A stretch of DNA of 64,000 nucleotides from Acidisoma sp965199065 (GTDB taxonomy: Bacteria; Pseudomonadota; Alphaproteobacteria; Acetobacterales; Acetobacteraceae). Positions 25,823 through 33,991 of the stretch are shown here, piece by piece. Under the pieces are notes generated by a model. The model searched no databases. It had not been told where the DNA came from and saw only the letters and a list, made by a program, of their open reading frames with translations. Where the stretch lies: NCBI RefSeq assembly GCF_965199065.1, contig NZ_CBDAQN010000003.1, forward strand, positions 1,426,001 through 1,490,000, in the 5' to 3' direction. Numbering within the stretch: position 1 is the stretch's first letter; each line of letters begins with the position of its first letter. A program made the position numbers and the translations under genes.

Positions 25823-26398
25823 TCAGATTGTTTCGCTGACACGAATGGCGGCGCGGCAGCCGAGCTTGATGACGGCCGAGAGGACACGATAGGCAGGAGC
25901 CAGTTCCGCCTCGTTCTCCAGCCCGATGTCGCGGTGCTCGAGTTCTTCCGCCCGGAAGGTCTCGATCATCTCCCGCAGCGGCGCCTCTTCCTCGGTGAGA
26001 TCCGCGGCTTGCGCGGCATAGTGTTCGTCGATCGCCTCCTCCACCGCGACGGTGCAGGCCATGGCCGCCCGCGTGCCCATGGCGGCCGTCGCCGCACCGA
26101 GGGCGAACCCCGCCAGCCGCCATAACGGCAGCAACGCGGTCGGGCGCACCCGCCGCTCGACGATGAGCTTGCTGAAGCTCTCCAGATGGACCTTCTCCTG
26201 GGCCGCCATGTGGCGCAGGAGATCGCCCTTGTCGCCACGCCCGAGCACGGCGATCTGGCCGGCATAGATCTGCCCGGCGCCGAACTCGCCCGCATGATCG
26301 ACGCGGATGATGCGCTCGATCACCGCTCGCGGCGTCGCATCCCCTGGCAGGCGTCCGGATTGCGAACCCATGTCCTCCCCCATCTCAGCGCTGCTCAT
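25823..26398 (-). CDS. coq7: Coq7-type demethoxyubiquinone hydroxylase
   Basis: Coq7 is a di-iron membrane-associated monooxygenase that adds the C6 hydroxyl in ubiquinone synthesis. The ferritin-like carboxylate ligands are visible: DHAGEFGA, AQEKVHLE, VEEAIDEHY and EELEHRDIG give the paired E and ExxH motifs. It has 191 residues from ATG 26398; internal ATGs at 26383 and 26371 are alternatives. dsbB ends 7 bases upstream on the same strand, so they are likely cotranscribed. ubiA, another ubiquinone gene, lies 10 kb away. Confidence 0.95.
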   Translation of the reverse strand: MSSAEMGEDMGSQSGRLPGDATPRAVIERIIRVDHAGEFGAGQIYAGQIAVLGRGDKGDLLRHMAAQEKVHLESFSKLIVERRVRPTALLPLWRLAGFALGAATAAMGTRAAMACTVAVEEAIDEHYAAQAADLTEEEAPLREMIETFRAEELEHRDIGLENEAELAPAYRVLSAVIKLGCRAAIRVSETI

Positions 26399-26405
26399 AA
26401 CCCGT

Positions 26406-26897
26406 TCATCCCGCTCTGCTTCGACTAAGATAGGCCAGGAGAGCGACCGCGCACACTGCGGCCAGAATAAAATCCATCGCCGCGAAGGATATCGGCAGGC
26501 CCGGGATCAGGAAGTTGGGCGCGTCGCATGGTTTCGCGGGCGCCGCGGGCAGGTTCGCGATGAGGCCGCCGACGCTCCGCGCCACGATATTCGAGGCATT
26601 GCATTCCGGCAGAGGGCTTGGCCACCAATGTCGCTCCACGCCGACATGCAGAAAGCCGATCCCCGCACCGCAAAGAAGCGTGAGGCCTGCAAGCCAAAGG
26701 AGGACCCGGCGCGGGCGCGGCGGGACGCAGAGCGCCACCACCCCGAGCACGATCAGAACGCGATACGGCCACCGTTCCCACAGGCAGAGCTCGCACGGGG
26801 CCATGCCCAGCAAGCCCTGGGCGCCGAAAGCCGTCGCCAGCGCCACCACGCCCAGAACGAGGACCAGGACACCCGCGCGGAAATCGGAAGCTCGCAT
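26406..26897 (-). CDS. dsbB: Disulfide bond formation protein B
   Basis: DsbB is the inner-membrane quinone reductase that reoxidises periplasmic DsbA. The 163 residues show four hydrophobic spans. The first redox pair is PCELCLW near residue 35, followed by the quinone-site WERWPYR; the second periplasmic pair is PECNA and KPCDAP. It lies just upstream of coq7, fitting a quinone link. It is divergent from the DedA gene. DsbA is not in the window. Confidence 0.93.
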   Translation of the reverse strand: MRASDFRAGVLVLVLGVVALATAFGAQGLLGMAPCELCLWERWPYRVLIVLGVVALCVPPRPRRVLLWLAGLTLLCGAGIGFLHVGVERHWWPSPLPECNASNIVARSVGGLIANLPAAPAKPCDAPNFLIPGLPISFAAMDFILAAVCAVALLAYLSRSRAG

Positions 26898-27048
26898 GAT
26901 GCTGTTATCGCCGCGCGAAGCGAGGCCGCCAAGAACGGCGAGCCGGAGGGAGACGCCGATAATCCGCTTGGTTTTGGCGGCCGTTCGGGTGATACGCTTT
27001 CATGATCCTCGCGCGGCCGCCCGAACGCTCTGCCCAGACGCCCGATTG

Positions 27049-27627
27049 ATGTCCTCTCTTCTTATCTTCGTTTCGGCGGTTCTGCGGCACCCGATCGTGC
27101 AGGTGCTGTCGGTGATCGGCGCGACCTTCATCCTGGAAGACGCCGCAACGGTCGTCACCGCCATGCAGGTGCAGGACGGCGCGATGTCGCTGCAGATAGG
27201 GCTCTTCTCGCTCTATGCGGGGATAATCCTCGGCGACCTCGGGCTTTACGGAGCCGGCCGGCTGGCGGCCTCGGTGCCTTGGCTCGAGCGTTTCATCCCT
27301 GCAAGACGGCGTGATATAGGGCGCGACTGGCTCAACAGCCGCCTCGCCCGCGTAATTTTGGTCAGCCGCTTCTTGCCTGGCCTCCGCCTACCCACTTATA
27401 CGACGTGTGGCTTCCTGCGGACCTCGTTCGTGGTCTTCGCCCTGACGGCGATCTTCGCCACGTTGATATGGACAAGCCTGCTCTTCACCATATCGATGAA
27501 GCTCGGGCACTACATAATGAGCTATCTCGGCGCGTGGCGCTGGGCCGGCATTGCCGTTTTTTGCATCGTGCTCCTGGGCGCCAGCCGTTTCTTCGCCCAG
27601 CAGTTGAGAGGAAAAGAGACGACGTGA
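27049..27627 (+). CDS. DedA/VTT family membrane protein
   Basis: This polytopic membrane protein of 192 residues belongs to the DedA/VTT family, linked to lipid scrambling or undecaprenyl-phosphate recycling and envelope homeostasis. Visible features are the re-entrant acidic segment FILEDAATVV, the gating-like GDLGLYGAGRL, and the conserved arginine block SRFLPGLRLPTY. The start is taken as ATG 27049; no strong ribosome site is seen, and the frame is open far upstream through the dsbB shadow. Its stop overlaps the GTG of the next gene, indicating translational coupling with the ATP-grasp protein. Confidence 0.88.
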   Translation: MSSLLIFVSAVLRHPIVQVLSVIGATFILEDAATVVTAMQVQDGAMSLQIGLFSLYAGIILGDLGLYGAGRLAASVPWLERFIPARRRDIGRDWLNSRLARVILVSRFLPGLRLPTYTTCGFLRTSFVVFALTAIFATLIWTSLLFTISMKLGHYIMSYLGAWRWAGIAVFCIVLLGASRFFAQQLRGKETT

Positions 27628-28748
27628 GCGAGCTCCAGGCGTCTTCGACGGCTCTTTCCCGTCTCCGTCGTTCTCCGTCCGCGCCACGTCCGGAGCGTCT
27701 GACCTCTTTCTTCGAGTTCTGGCCCGGCTGGATCGCATACACACCGATTGTGCTGCAATGGATCGGCCTCGGCATCCGCTACGGCAACCCGATCCTGGCA
27801 ACAGCCGCCAACCCCGGTATCGAGGCCGGCGGCCTATGCGGCGAGTCTAAGCAGTCGATCCTCGACCAGATCGGCGGCGCGGCGCGCGACTGGATTGCGC
27901 CTTACACCGTGTGTACGACCGGCGCCTTCCCGGAGTCGGATGACCTGGGCGTCGCCGAAGCCGCAATGCGCGCCGCCAGCCTCGACTTCCCCGTTGTCGT
28001 GAAACCGGACATCGGCTGCAACGGCACCGGCGTCTGTCTTGTCGACAACCGGGCGGATCTCGCCCGCTACCTCGCCGCCTTCCCCCGCCTGGCTCGCGTC
28101 ATGCTCCAGGCGCTCATTCCGCACGAGGCCGAAGCTGGCATCTTCTACATTCGCCGCCCGGGCGAGAAGACCGGCGCCATCACATCCGTGACGCTGAAGT
28201 CATCGCCCGTTGTCGTCGGCGACGGCCGCTCCAACCTGCGTCAGCTCATCATGGCCGAGCCTCGTTGTGCCCAGGTGCCGCATCTCTATCTGCCGCGGCT
28301 CGCCGCCCGGCTGCACGAGGTGCCGGCCGCCGGCGAGCGCGTGAAGCTCGTCTTCGTCGGCAACCACTGCAAGGGCTCTACCTTCCGGAACGGCGCCAAG
28401 CTCGTGACGCGGGAACTGACAGCCCGGATCGACGAGATCGCGCGCTCGATCCCCAACTTCCATTTCGGCCGCTTCGACATCCGCTACGCCTCGACCGGCG
28501 AGCTGCGCGCCGGCGACGCCTTCCGCATCATCGAGATCAATGGCGTAGGCTCTGAAGCCACCCACATCTGGGATCCGCAGACGACGCTGCGTGAAGCCTA
28601 TGCGGCGCAGTTCTTCCACTACCGCTCTGCGTTCGAGATCGCCGCTGCCAACCGCGCACTGGGGCATCGGTCGACGCCGTTCTTCACGCTGCTCCGGATG
28701 TGGCGGCAGCAGAAACGGCTGCTCGCCGCCTATCCCGTGAACGACTGA
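27624..28748 (+). CDS. ATP-grasp protein, D-Ala-D-Ala ligase-like, unknown role
   Basis: This 374-residue protein has an ATP-grasp fold. FPVVVKPDIGCNGTGVCLV (near 125-145) is the ATP-binding lysine and glycine loop, and FRIIEINGVGSEATHIWDP holds the metal-binding E-x-N near residue 310. The N-terminal part has a hydrophobic WIAYTPIVLQWIGLG segment and the conserved NPGIEAGGLCGESK. I recognise the type as a widespread uncharacterised proteobacterial family sometimes labelled D-alanine ligase. It starts at GTG 27624 inside the DedA stop, so it is likely an envelope-linked ligase. The substrate is unknown. Confidence 0.85.
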   Translation: MSELQASSTALSRLRRSPSAPRPERLTSFFEFWPGWIAYTPIVLQWIGLGIRYGNPILATAANPGIEAGGLCGESKQSILDQIGGAARDWIAPYTVCTTGAFPESDDLGVAEAAMRAASLDFPVVVKPDIGCNGTGVCLVDNRADLARYLAAFPRLARVMLQALIPHEAEAGIFYIRRPGEKTGAITSVTLKSSPVVVGDGRSNLRQLIMAEPRCAQVPHLYLPRLAARLHEVPAAGERVKLVFVGNHCKGSTFRNGAKLVTRELTARIDEIARSIPNFHFGRFDIRYASTGELRAGDAFRIIEINGVGSEATHIWDPQTTLREAYAAQFFHYRSAFEIAAANRALGHRSTPFFTLLRMWRQQKRLLAAYPVND

Positions 28749-28777
28749 CCATCCGTTTACCGACCGACGCGACAGCC

Positions 28778-29533
28778 GTGGCCGCCGCCAAGCCGCGCCG
28801 GGTGCGCGCCGATAAGCTTCTGACGGATCGAGGGCTCGTCGAAAGCCTAGCCCGCGCTCAGGCCGTCATCATGGCTGGACAGGCTTTCATCGAGACGCGC
28901 CGCATCGCCAAGGCGGGCGATCTGCTGCCTGAGGATGCGAGCATCACCCTGAAGGGCCAGGATCACCCCTGGGTCTCGCGCGGAGGCGTGAAGCTCGCGC
29001 ACGGCCTCACCCATTTCGGCTTCGCGGCAGAGGGGCGCGTGTGCCTCGACATCGGCGCCTCAACCGGCGGCTTCACCGACGTCTTGCTGTCCGCAGGTGC
29101 GGCGAAGGTTTACGCAGTCGACGTCGGTCACGGACAGCTGGCATGGAAGCTTCGTAGCGACCCGAGGGTAGTTGTCCGGGAGAAGACCAACGCCCGCCTG
29201 CTTACCGCCAGAGAAGTGCCGGAACCCGTTCGGGCGCTCGTCTGCGATGCCAGCTTCATTGGCCTGACCGCCGTGCTGCCTGCTGCCCTGGGGCTGTGCG
29301 AGCCAGGAGCCTGGGCCATTGCCCTGATCAAGCCCCAGTTCGAGGCGGCACCGCATGAAATCGGCCCACGCGGCGTAGTGACAGAACCATCGGTAAGGGA
29401 GGAAGTCTGCGAGCGCATCGGGACGTGGTGGTCCAGGCTCCCCGGCTGGCGGGTCGCGGGAATAAGTGAAAGCCCCATCACCGGGCCGGAGGGCAACCAC
29501 GAATTCCTGATCGGCGCCGTCAAGTCGGACTAG
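28778..29533 (+). CDS. tlyA: TlyA family 2'-O-methyltransferase (rRNA) / hemolysin-like
   Basis: TlyA proteins 2'-O-methylate 16S/23S rRNA and were named for a haemolysin phenotype. An N-terminal S4 RNA-binding domain (RADKLLTDRGLVESLARAQ) is followed by a KxxPWVSRGG linker and an FtsJ-like methyltransferase with CLDIGASTGGFTDVLL as the SAM site. CDASFIGL and LIKPQFEA give the catalytic Asp and Lys blocks. GTG 28778 is chosen because family proteins begin near here; no clear ribosome site is visible and GTG 28802 is an alternative. It follows the ATP-grasp gene by 29 bases. Confidence 0.92.
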   Translation: MAAAKPRRVRADKLLTDRGLVESLARAQAVIMAGQAFIETRRIAKAGDLLPEDASITLKGQDHPWVSRGGVKLAHGLTHFGFAAEGRVCLDIGASTGGFTDVLLSAGAAKVYAVDVGHGQLAWKLRSDPRVVVREKTNARLLTAREVPEPVRALVCDASFIGLTAVLPAALGLCEPGAWAIALIKPQFEAAPHEIGPRGVVTEPSVREEVCERIGTWWSRLPGWRVAGISESPITGPEGNHEFLIGAVKSD

Positions 29534-29537
29534 GCTA

Positions 29538-29714
29538 TCACGGCCCGCCGGATACGCATTTCGAGCCCGCGGAGCCAATCTGTTCGTCGATCCCAAAGCT
29601 GGCCGAAACATCGTCCAGGAGAGACCAAACGCGATCCGCTTCCATTGGCGCGGTCGGATCGTTCAGGATCCGGTCCAGTTCTTCCAATTTCCACCCGATC
29701 GTGCGCTGCATCAT
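29538..29714 (-). CDS. Small hypothetical protein (58 residues)
   Basis: A short minus-strand frame runs from ATG 29714 (or the next ATG, 29711) to TGA 29538-29540. It reads like a real protein: acidic and helical in the first 45 residues, with WKLEELDRILNDP, then EADRVWSLLDDVS, and no low-quality stretches. AGAGG lies directly before the tandem ATGs. It ends 4 bases from the convergent tlyA stop. It may be cotranscribed with the 416-residue gene upstream. I do not recognise a family; a helical hairpin is likely. Confidence 0.6.
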   Translation of the reverse strand: MMQRTIGWKLEELDRILNDPTAPMEADRVWSLLDDVSASFGIDEQIGSAGSKCVSGGP

Positions 29715-29817
29715 CCTCTACCGCCTCTATTCAGCCGCGGGCCTCGATACAATCCCGCGGAACAACAGCGATATTGGGTTTTAGGGCAGCATCTTCCAGA
29801 GGCACTGCCCAAAAGCG

Positions 29818-31068
29818 TTAAACCGAGGACAGGATCGCCGGCGCCAGAGCAGGATTCTTCGCGGCCGGATGAGCGGGATTACGGAAACGCAACTCGCCCT
29901 CCGCCACGGCATCGGGCCCGGTGAGCCCGAACATCTCCATGCGGCTGTAGCAGGTCACCGCGACGACGGCCGCCGCGCCGTTGCACGTCATGAAGTGGCG
30001 GGCTGCGCCTTCAAGCTCGAGGCTTTCGCGAAGGCCACGCCACTCGGCGCGATCAAGATCCTCGACGAACAGGGACAGAAGCGCCGGCCGTTCGCCGGAA
30101 ACGCGCCCTGGCGCAAGAGTGTCGAGGTGGGCCCGGATGACCGCCGCCACCTCATTGCGCCGGCCGGCCCGCGCCGCCATCGCCCACACGCCATCGGCAG
30201 ATGCCGACACCGACAGATGGGCTTCGGGCCCGAACTCGCGCCGCAGCCGGGTCATCAGGCTCTCGACCGTCGGGCTGGTGCCGGACATGGCCAGCGGCTC
30301 CACGCGCAGCACCGCCGTCTCGTCCTGGTCCAGGCGCGTGCCGGCCGCCAACATGGCGAGCACGCGCGCATGCAGACTCTCGACGAGTTCGGGACGCCCG
30401 TCCCGCAGGCCGCGCGCCAGGGTCATCTTGAGCAGGTAGCGGCCCGGCCGCGTGCCGAGCCACGGCTTCATCCGGCCCTCGACCCGGTCGCAGAAATGGG
30501 CCCAGGCACGGCGATGCACATCGCGCCCGGCCTCGGCCGAGATCGTTTCGCAAACGCATTCCATCTCGACGCCGTCCCGGCTGAGAAGGAAGTCATACGG
30601 CGTGCCTTGCTCGAGGCCCGTGAAGAAGACGGCGAAGCCACGCGCCTGATGCAGCGCGGCGGTTCGGAACAGGTGAAAGCTCGCAACCAGGCTGCGGTCG
30701 CCGCTCAGCGCAGTCCGCAGACGCTCGCGCAGCCGCTCCACGCCCGCCGGGGAAAGACGTTCTATCGCCGAAACGGCTTCGGCGAGGATCTCATGCAGCT
30801 TCTGCTCGGCGATCGACGGTATTGCGCCCGCACCACCTCCGACGGCGCGGCTGCGCATCCGCTCCAGCGCCAGCTCCAGCGCATGGGTCTGCTTGATGAC
30901 GCCGCTCGCCCGGTTCGCGGCGGCGGATCGCGCGGCGATGTCCGAAAGGCGGGCGGCCCAGATATCCGGGCCCACGAACATGACGAACTGCTCGATGGGA
31001 GAGAGCGCCGTGACGGGAAAGTCTCGGCTGGACTGCTTCAGGTTCTCGGCAGACAAGGTTCTGGTCAT
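29818..31068 (-). CDS. Unknown protein, possible PD-(D/E)xK nuclease-like core
   Basis: This 416-residue protein belongs to no family I can name. No signal peptide or membrane span is seen. The most patterned part is PYDFLLSRDGVEMECVCE (residues 157-174) followed by AEAGRDVHRRA, which resembles a PD-(D/E)xK nuclease core (Asp159, then Glu168/Glu170), but the usual Lys is replaced by Val or Cys. Leading residues 60-130 are helical, and the C-terminal third repeats short hydrophobic strands. It follows aroC by 72 less GC-rich bases and may have its own promoter. Codon use looks normal. Confidence 0.7.
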   Translation of the reverse strand: MTRTLSAENLKQSSRDFPVTALSPIEQFVMFVGPDIWAARLSDIAARSAAANRASGVIKQTHALELALERMRSRAVGGGAGAIPSIAEQKLHEILAEAVSAIERLSPAGVERLRERLRTALSGDRSLVASFHLFRTAALHQARGFAVFFTGLEQGTPYDFLLSRDGVEMECVCETISAEAGRDVHRRAWAHFCDRVEGRMKPWLGTRPGRYLLKMTLARGLRDGRPELVESLHARVLAMLAAGTRLDQDETAVLRVEPLAMSGTSPTVESLMTRLRREFGPEAHLSVSASADGVWAMAARAGRRNEVAAVIRAHLDTLAPGRVSGERPALLSLFVEDLDRAEWRGLRESLELEGAARHFMTCNGAAAVVAVTCYSRMEMFGLTGPDAVAEGELRFRNPAHPAAKNPALAPAILSSV

Positions 31069-31140
31069 GAATCACAAATACGAGATGTGGACCTAGCTCT
31101 CAATGAAGTTAGGCAACACAGACATGTGATTGCAAACTCT

Positions 31141-32223
31141 TTATTTCTCCGTAGCATTTTGGGCACGGTGCCGCAGCAGATGGTCGGCAAGAACAATGGC
31201 CATCATCGCCTCGCCGACGGGCACGGCGCGTATTCCGACGCACGGATCGTGCCGGCCTTTCGTCGCGACATCCGTCTCCGCTCCTTGATCGTCGATCGAG
31301 CGGCGCGGCGTCAGGATCGAGCTGGTCGGCTTGACGGCGAACCGGGCGACCAGCGGCTGCCCCGAGGAGATGCCGCCCAACACGCCGCCGGCGTGGTTGG
31401 AGAGGAATACAGGCCGGCCGTCAGCCCCGATGCGGATTTCGTCCGCATTGTCCTCGCCGCGCAATGCGGCAGCCGCGAAACCGTCCCCGATCTCGACGCC
31501 CTTGACCGCGTTGATGCTCATGAGCGCGCCCGCGAGGTCGGCGTCGAGCTTGCCGTAGATGGGAGCGCCCAGGCCGGGCGGCACGCCCTCGGCGACAATC
31601 TCGACCACGGCGCCGATGGAGGAGCCTTCCTTGCGGATTTGGGTGAGTGTCGTCTCCCAGGCCAGCGCCGCCACGGGATCGGGGCAGAAGAAGTCGTTGG
31701 CTTCGACCGCCGCCCAGTCCCAGCGAGTGCGGTCGACGGCGTCGGCGCCCAGGCTCACCATGGCTCCACGGACAATGACCCGCTCCCCCAGCACCTTGCG
31801 GGCGATGGCGCCGGCCGCGACCCGCATTGCGGTTTCCCGCGCCGAGGACCGGCCGCCGCCGCGGTAGTCGCGGATGCCGTATTTCAGGTCGTAGGTGAGG
31901 TCGGCATGGCCGGGCCGGAAGCTGCGGGCGATGTTGCTGTAATCCTTCGACCGCTGATCGACGTTCTCGATCTGCAGCGCGATGGGCGTGCCCGTCGTCC
32001 GCCCCTCGAAGACGCCGGACAGGATACGCACCTGGTCCGGCTCCTGCCGCTGGGTGGTGAAGCGCGACTGCCCCGGACGCCGGCGGTCCAGGAACGGCTG
32101 GATATCGGCCTCGCTCAGCGGAATGAGCGGCGGGCATCCATCCACCACGCAGCCGATCGCGGGCCCGTGGCTCTCGCCCCAGGTCGTGACACGGAACAGA
32201 TGGCCGAAGGTGTTGTGGGACAA
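31141..32223 (-). CDS. aroC: Chorismate synthase
   Basis: Chorismate synthase carries out the last shikimate step, converting EPSP to chorismate using reduced FMN. The N-terminal SHNTFGHLFRVTTWGESHG is diagnostic, as are GCPPLIPLSE, RDYRGGGRSSARET and SGQPLVARFAVKPTSS. TTG 32223 is taken as the start because the family begins exactly here; the frame stays open upstream but is not protein-like. It gives 360 residues. It lies 20 bases after fabI on the same strand, probably in one transcript. Confidence 0.97.
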   Translation of the reverse strand: MSHNTFGHLFRVTTWGESHGPAIGCVVDGCPPLIPLSEADIQPFLDRRRPGQSRFTTQRQEPDQVRILSGVFEGRTTGTPIALQIENVDQRSKDYSNIARSFRPGHADLTYDLKYGIRDYRGGGRSSARETAMRVAAGAIARKVLGERVIVRGAMVSLGADAVDRTRWDWAAVEANDFFCPDPVAALAWETTLTQIRKEGSSIGAVVEIVAEGVPPGLGAPIYGKLDADLAGALMSINAVKGVEIGDGFAAAALRGEDNADEIRIGADGRPVFLSNHAGGVLGGISSGQPLVARFAVKPTSSILTPRRSIDDQGAETDVATKGRHDPCVGIRAVPVGEAMMAIVLADHLLRHRAQNATEK

Positions 32224-32243
32224 GGCGTCAGCCCCCCGTCGGC

Positions 32244-33098
32244 CTAGCCGATGACGCTGGCGATGTCTGGCGCCGCCGGGTTCTTCATGCCGACGATGTG
32301 GTAGCCGCAGTCGACGTGATGGACCTCGCCGGTCACGCCCGCCGCGAGATGCGACAGAAGGTAGAGGCCGGAGCCGCCGACCTCCTCGGTCGTTACGTTT
32401 CGCGTAAGCGGCGCGTTCAACTCGTTCCATTTGAGGATGTAGCGGAAGTCCCCGATGCCGCTGGCGGCGAGCGTCTTGATCGGGCCAGCGCTGATGGCGT
32501 TGACGCGGATGTTGCGCTCGCCGAGGTCGGCGGCGAGGTAGCGCACGGAGGCTTCGAGCGCCGCCTTGGCCACGCCCATCACGTTATAGTGAGGCATGAC
32601 ACGCTCGGCCCCTAGATAAGTGAGCGTGAGCATCGAGCCGCCGTCGTTCATCATTCGCTCGGCGCGCTGGGCGACAGCCACGAAACTGTAGCAGGAGATG
32701 TCGAGCGCCTGCAGGAAGGCGGCGCGCGGCGTGTCCACATACCGGCCGCGCAGGTAGGCCTTGTCCGCCCAGCCGATGGCGTGGACGAGGAAGTCGATCT
32801 TGCCCCAGGCCTGTTCGACCGCCGCGAAGGCGCTGTCGATGCTCTCCTCGGTGCCCACGTCGCAGGGCAGCACGAGGCTGGAGCCGACGCTCTCCGCCAG
32901 CGGCCGCACACGCTTCTCCAGCGCCTCGCCCTGATAGGTAAAGGCGATTTCGGCGCCCTGGGCGGCGCAAGCGGCGGCGATGCCCCAGGCAATCGACCGG
33001 TCGTTGGCGACGCCCATCACCACGCCGCGCTTTCCCGCCATGAGCGTTCCGCGGGCGGGCGAGGCGGCAGTCATGGCGGCTGGGGCGTCTGCGGACAT
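32244..33098 (-). CDS. fabI: Enoyl-[acyl-carrier-protein] reductase (NADH)
   Basis: FabI reduces trans-2-enoyl-ACP in each round of fatty acid elongation. GVANDRSIAWGIA is the typical FabI cofactor block, LVHAIGWADKAYL follows, and the catalytic Tyr-x6-Lys is seen in HYNVMGVAKAAL. The C-terminal SGEVHHVDCGYH variant (TGEVHHVDCG) matches the family. ATG 33098 follows AAGAGG at 7 bases, giving 284 residues. It is divergent from pdxH over 229 bases and continues into aroC. Confidence 0.97.
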   Translation of the reverse strand: MSADAPAAMTAASPARGTLMAGKRGVVMGVANDRSIAWGIAAACAAQGAEIAFTYQGEALEKRVRPLAESVGSSLVLPCDVGTEESIDSAFAAVEQAWGKIDFLVHAIGWADKAYLRGRYVDTPRAAFLQALDISCYSFVAVAQRAERMMNDGGSMLTLTYLGAERVMPHYNVMGVAKAALEASVRYLAADLGERNIRVNAISAGPIKTLAASGIGDFRYILKWNELNAPLTRNVTTEEVGGSGLYLLSHLAAGVTGEVHHVDCGYHIVGMKNPAAPDIASVIG

Positions 33099-33327
33099 GC
33101 TGGACCTCTTCTGGGCTGGTTGGTTGACGGCAATGGGCACGGTGGCGAAGCCGGGTCCGGGCGAAGCGCGTCCTGGCACAGGCAGCCCCTCACCCACAAG
33201 AGGCGCCTCCTGGAAAGCCGGTCGGCGCTGCATGAAGGCACCTTGGCCGCCCGGCGCCGCCACGCCACATTGCGGCCCGGCACCCAGCGCCCGTTCACGT
33301 TCGTCAGCATTAAGGACCACCGCACCG

Positions 33328-33930
33328 ATGTCCCAATCGTCCCTGCCGAGCGCCGACCCCTTCACCCTCTTCTCCGAGTGGCTGGCCGACGCCCGCCGCA
33401 CGGAAATCAACGACCCCACTGCGATGACGCTGGCGACCATAGGGCCGGATGGCGCGCCGGATGCCCGGATCGTTCTGCTGAAAGGCCAGGATGCGCGCGG
33501 CTTTGTCTTCTACACGAATTACGAGAGCCGGAAGGGGGAAGAACTTGCGGCCGACCCGAGGGCGACGCTGGTTTTTCACTGGAAGTCGCTCCAGCGGCAG
33601 ATCCGCATCGAGGGTCAGGTGGAGCGGGTGACGCCCGAGGAGGCGGATGCCTACTTCGTATCGCGCCCTCGCCTGTCGAAGATCGGCGCCTGGGCCTCGG
33701 ACCAGTCGCGCCCGCTTGCCGAGCGTGTGGAGCTGGAGCGGCGGCTGGCCGAGGCCGAGGCGCGCTTCCCGACCGACGACGTGGCGCGGCCGCCGCACTG
33801 GTCGGGGTTTCGCGTCATGCCGCACCGGTTCGAGTTCTGGCGGGAGATGCCGTACCGGCTGCACGACCGGCTGATTTTCAGCCGTGGAGCGCCCGGGGCG
33901 CCCTGGTCGACGGGCCGCCTCTTTCCCTGA
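33328..33930 (+). CDS. pdxH: Pyridoxamine 5'-phosphate oxidase
   Basis: PdxH is the FMN enzyme that oxidises PNP or PMP to pyridoxal phosphate. The 200 residues contain the expected blocks: MTLATIGPDGAPDARIVLLKG, FVFYTNYESRKGEEL, RQIRIEGQVERV, and the C-terminal HRFEFWREMPYRLHDRL with the substrate-binding Arg. ATG 33328 is preceded by AAGGA. The shared upstream region with fabI must hold both promoters. A universal stress protein gene follows 61 bases later. Confidence 0.97.
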   Translation: MSQSSLPSADPFTLFSEWLADARRTEINDPTAMTLATIGPDGAPDARIVLLKGQDARGFVFYTNYESRKGEELAADPRATLVFHWKSLQRQIRIEGQVERVTPEEADAYFVSRPRLSKIGAWASDQSRPLAERVELERRLAEAEARFPTDDVARPPHWSGFRVMPHRFEFWREMPYRLHDRLIFSRGAPGAPWSTGRLFP

Positions 33931-33991
33931 GCTCCGACATGCTACAGTAGAGGAACAATTGACGCCCAACGACGGGGATGGACCAACGAGC

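Noticed and set aside
31070..31131. AATCACA / TGTGATT inverted repeat before the 416-residue gene
   Set aside because: Arms are only 7 bp and about 48 bases apart; it fits no known operator spacing.
29869..32247. 792-codon open frame on the plus strand
   Set aside because: It runs opposite the 416-residue gene and aroC, reads as arginine- and histidine-rich noise with no family motif, and is a mirror frame of GC-rich genes.
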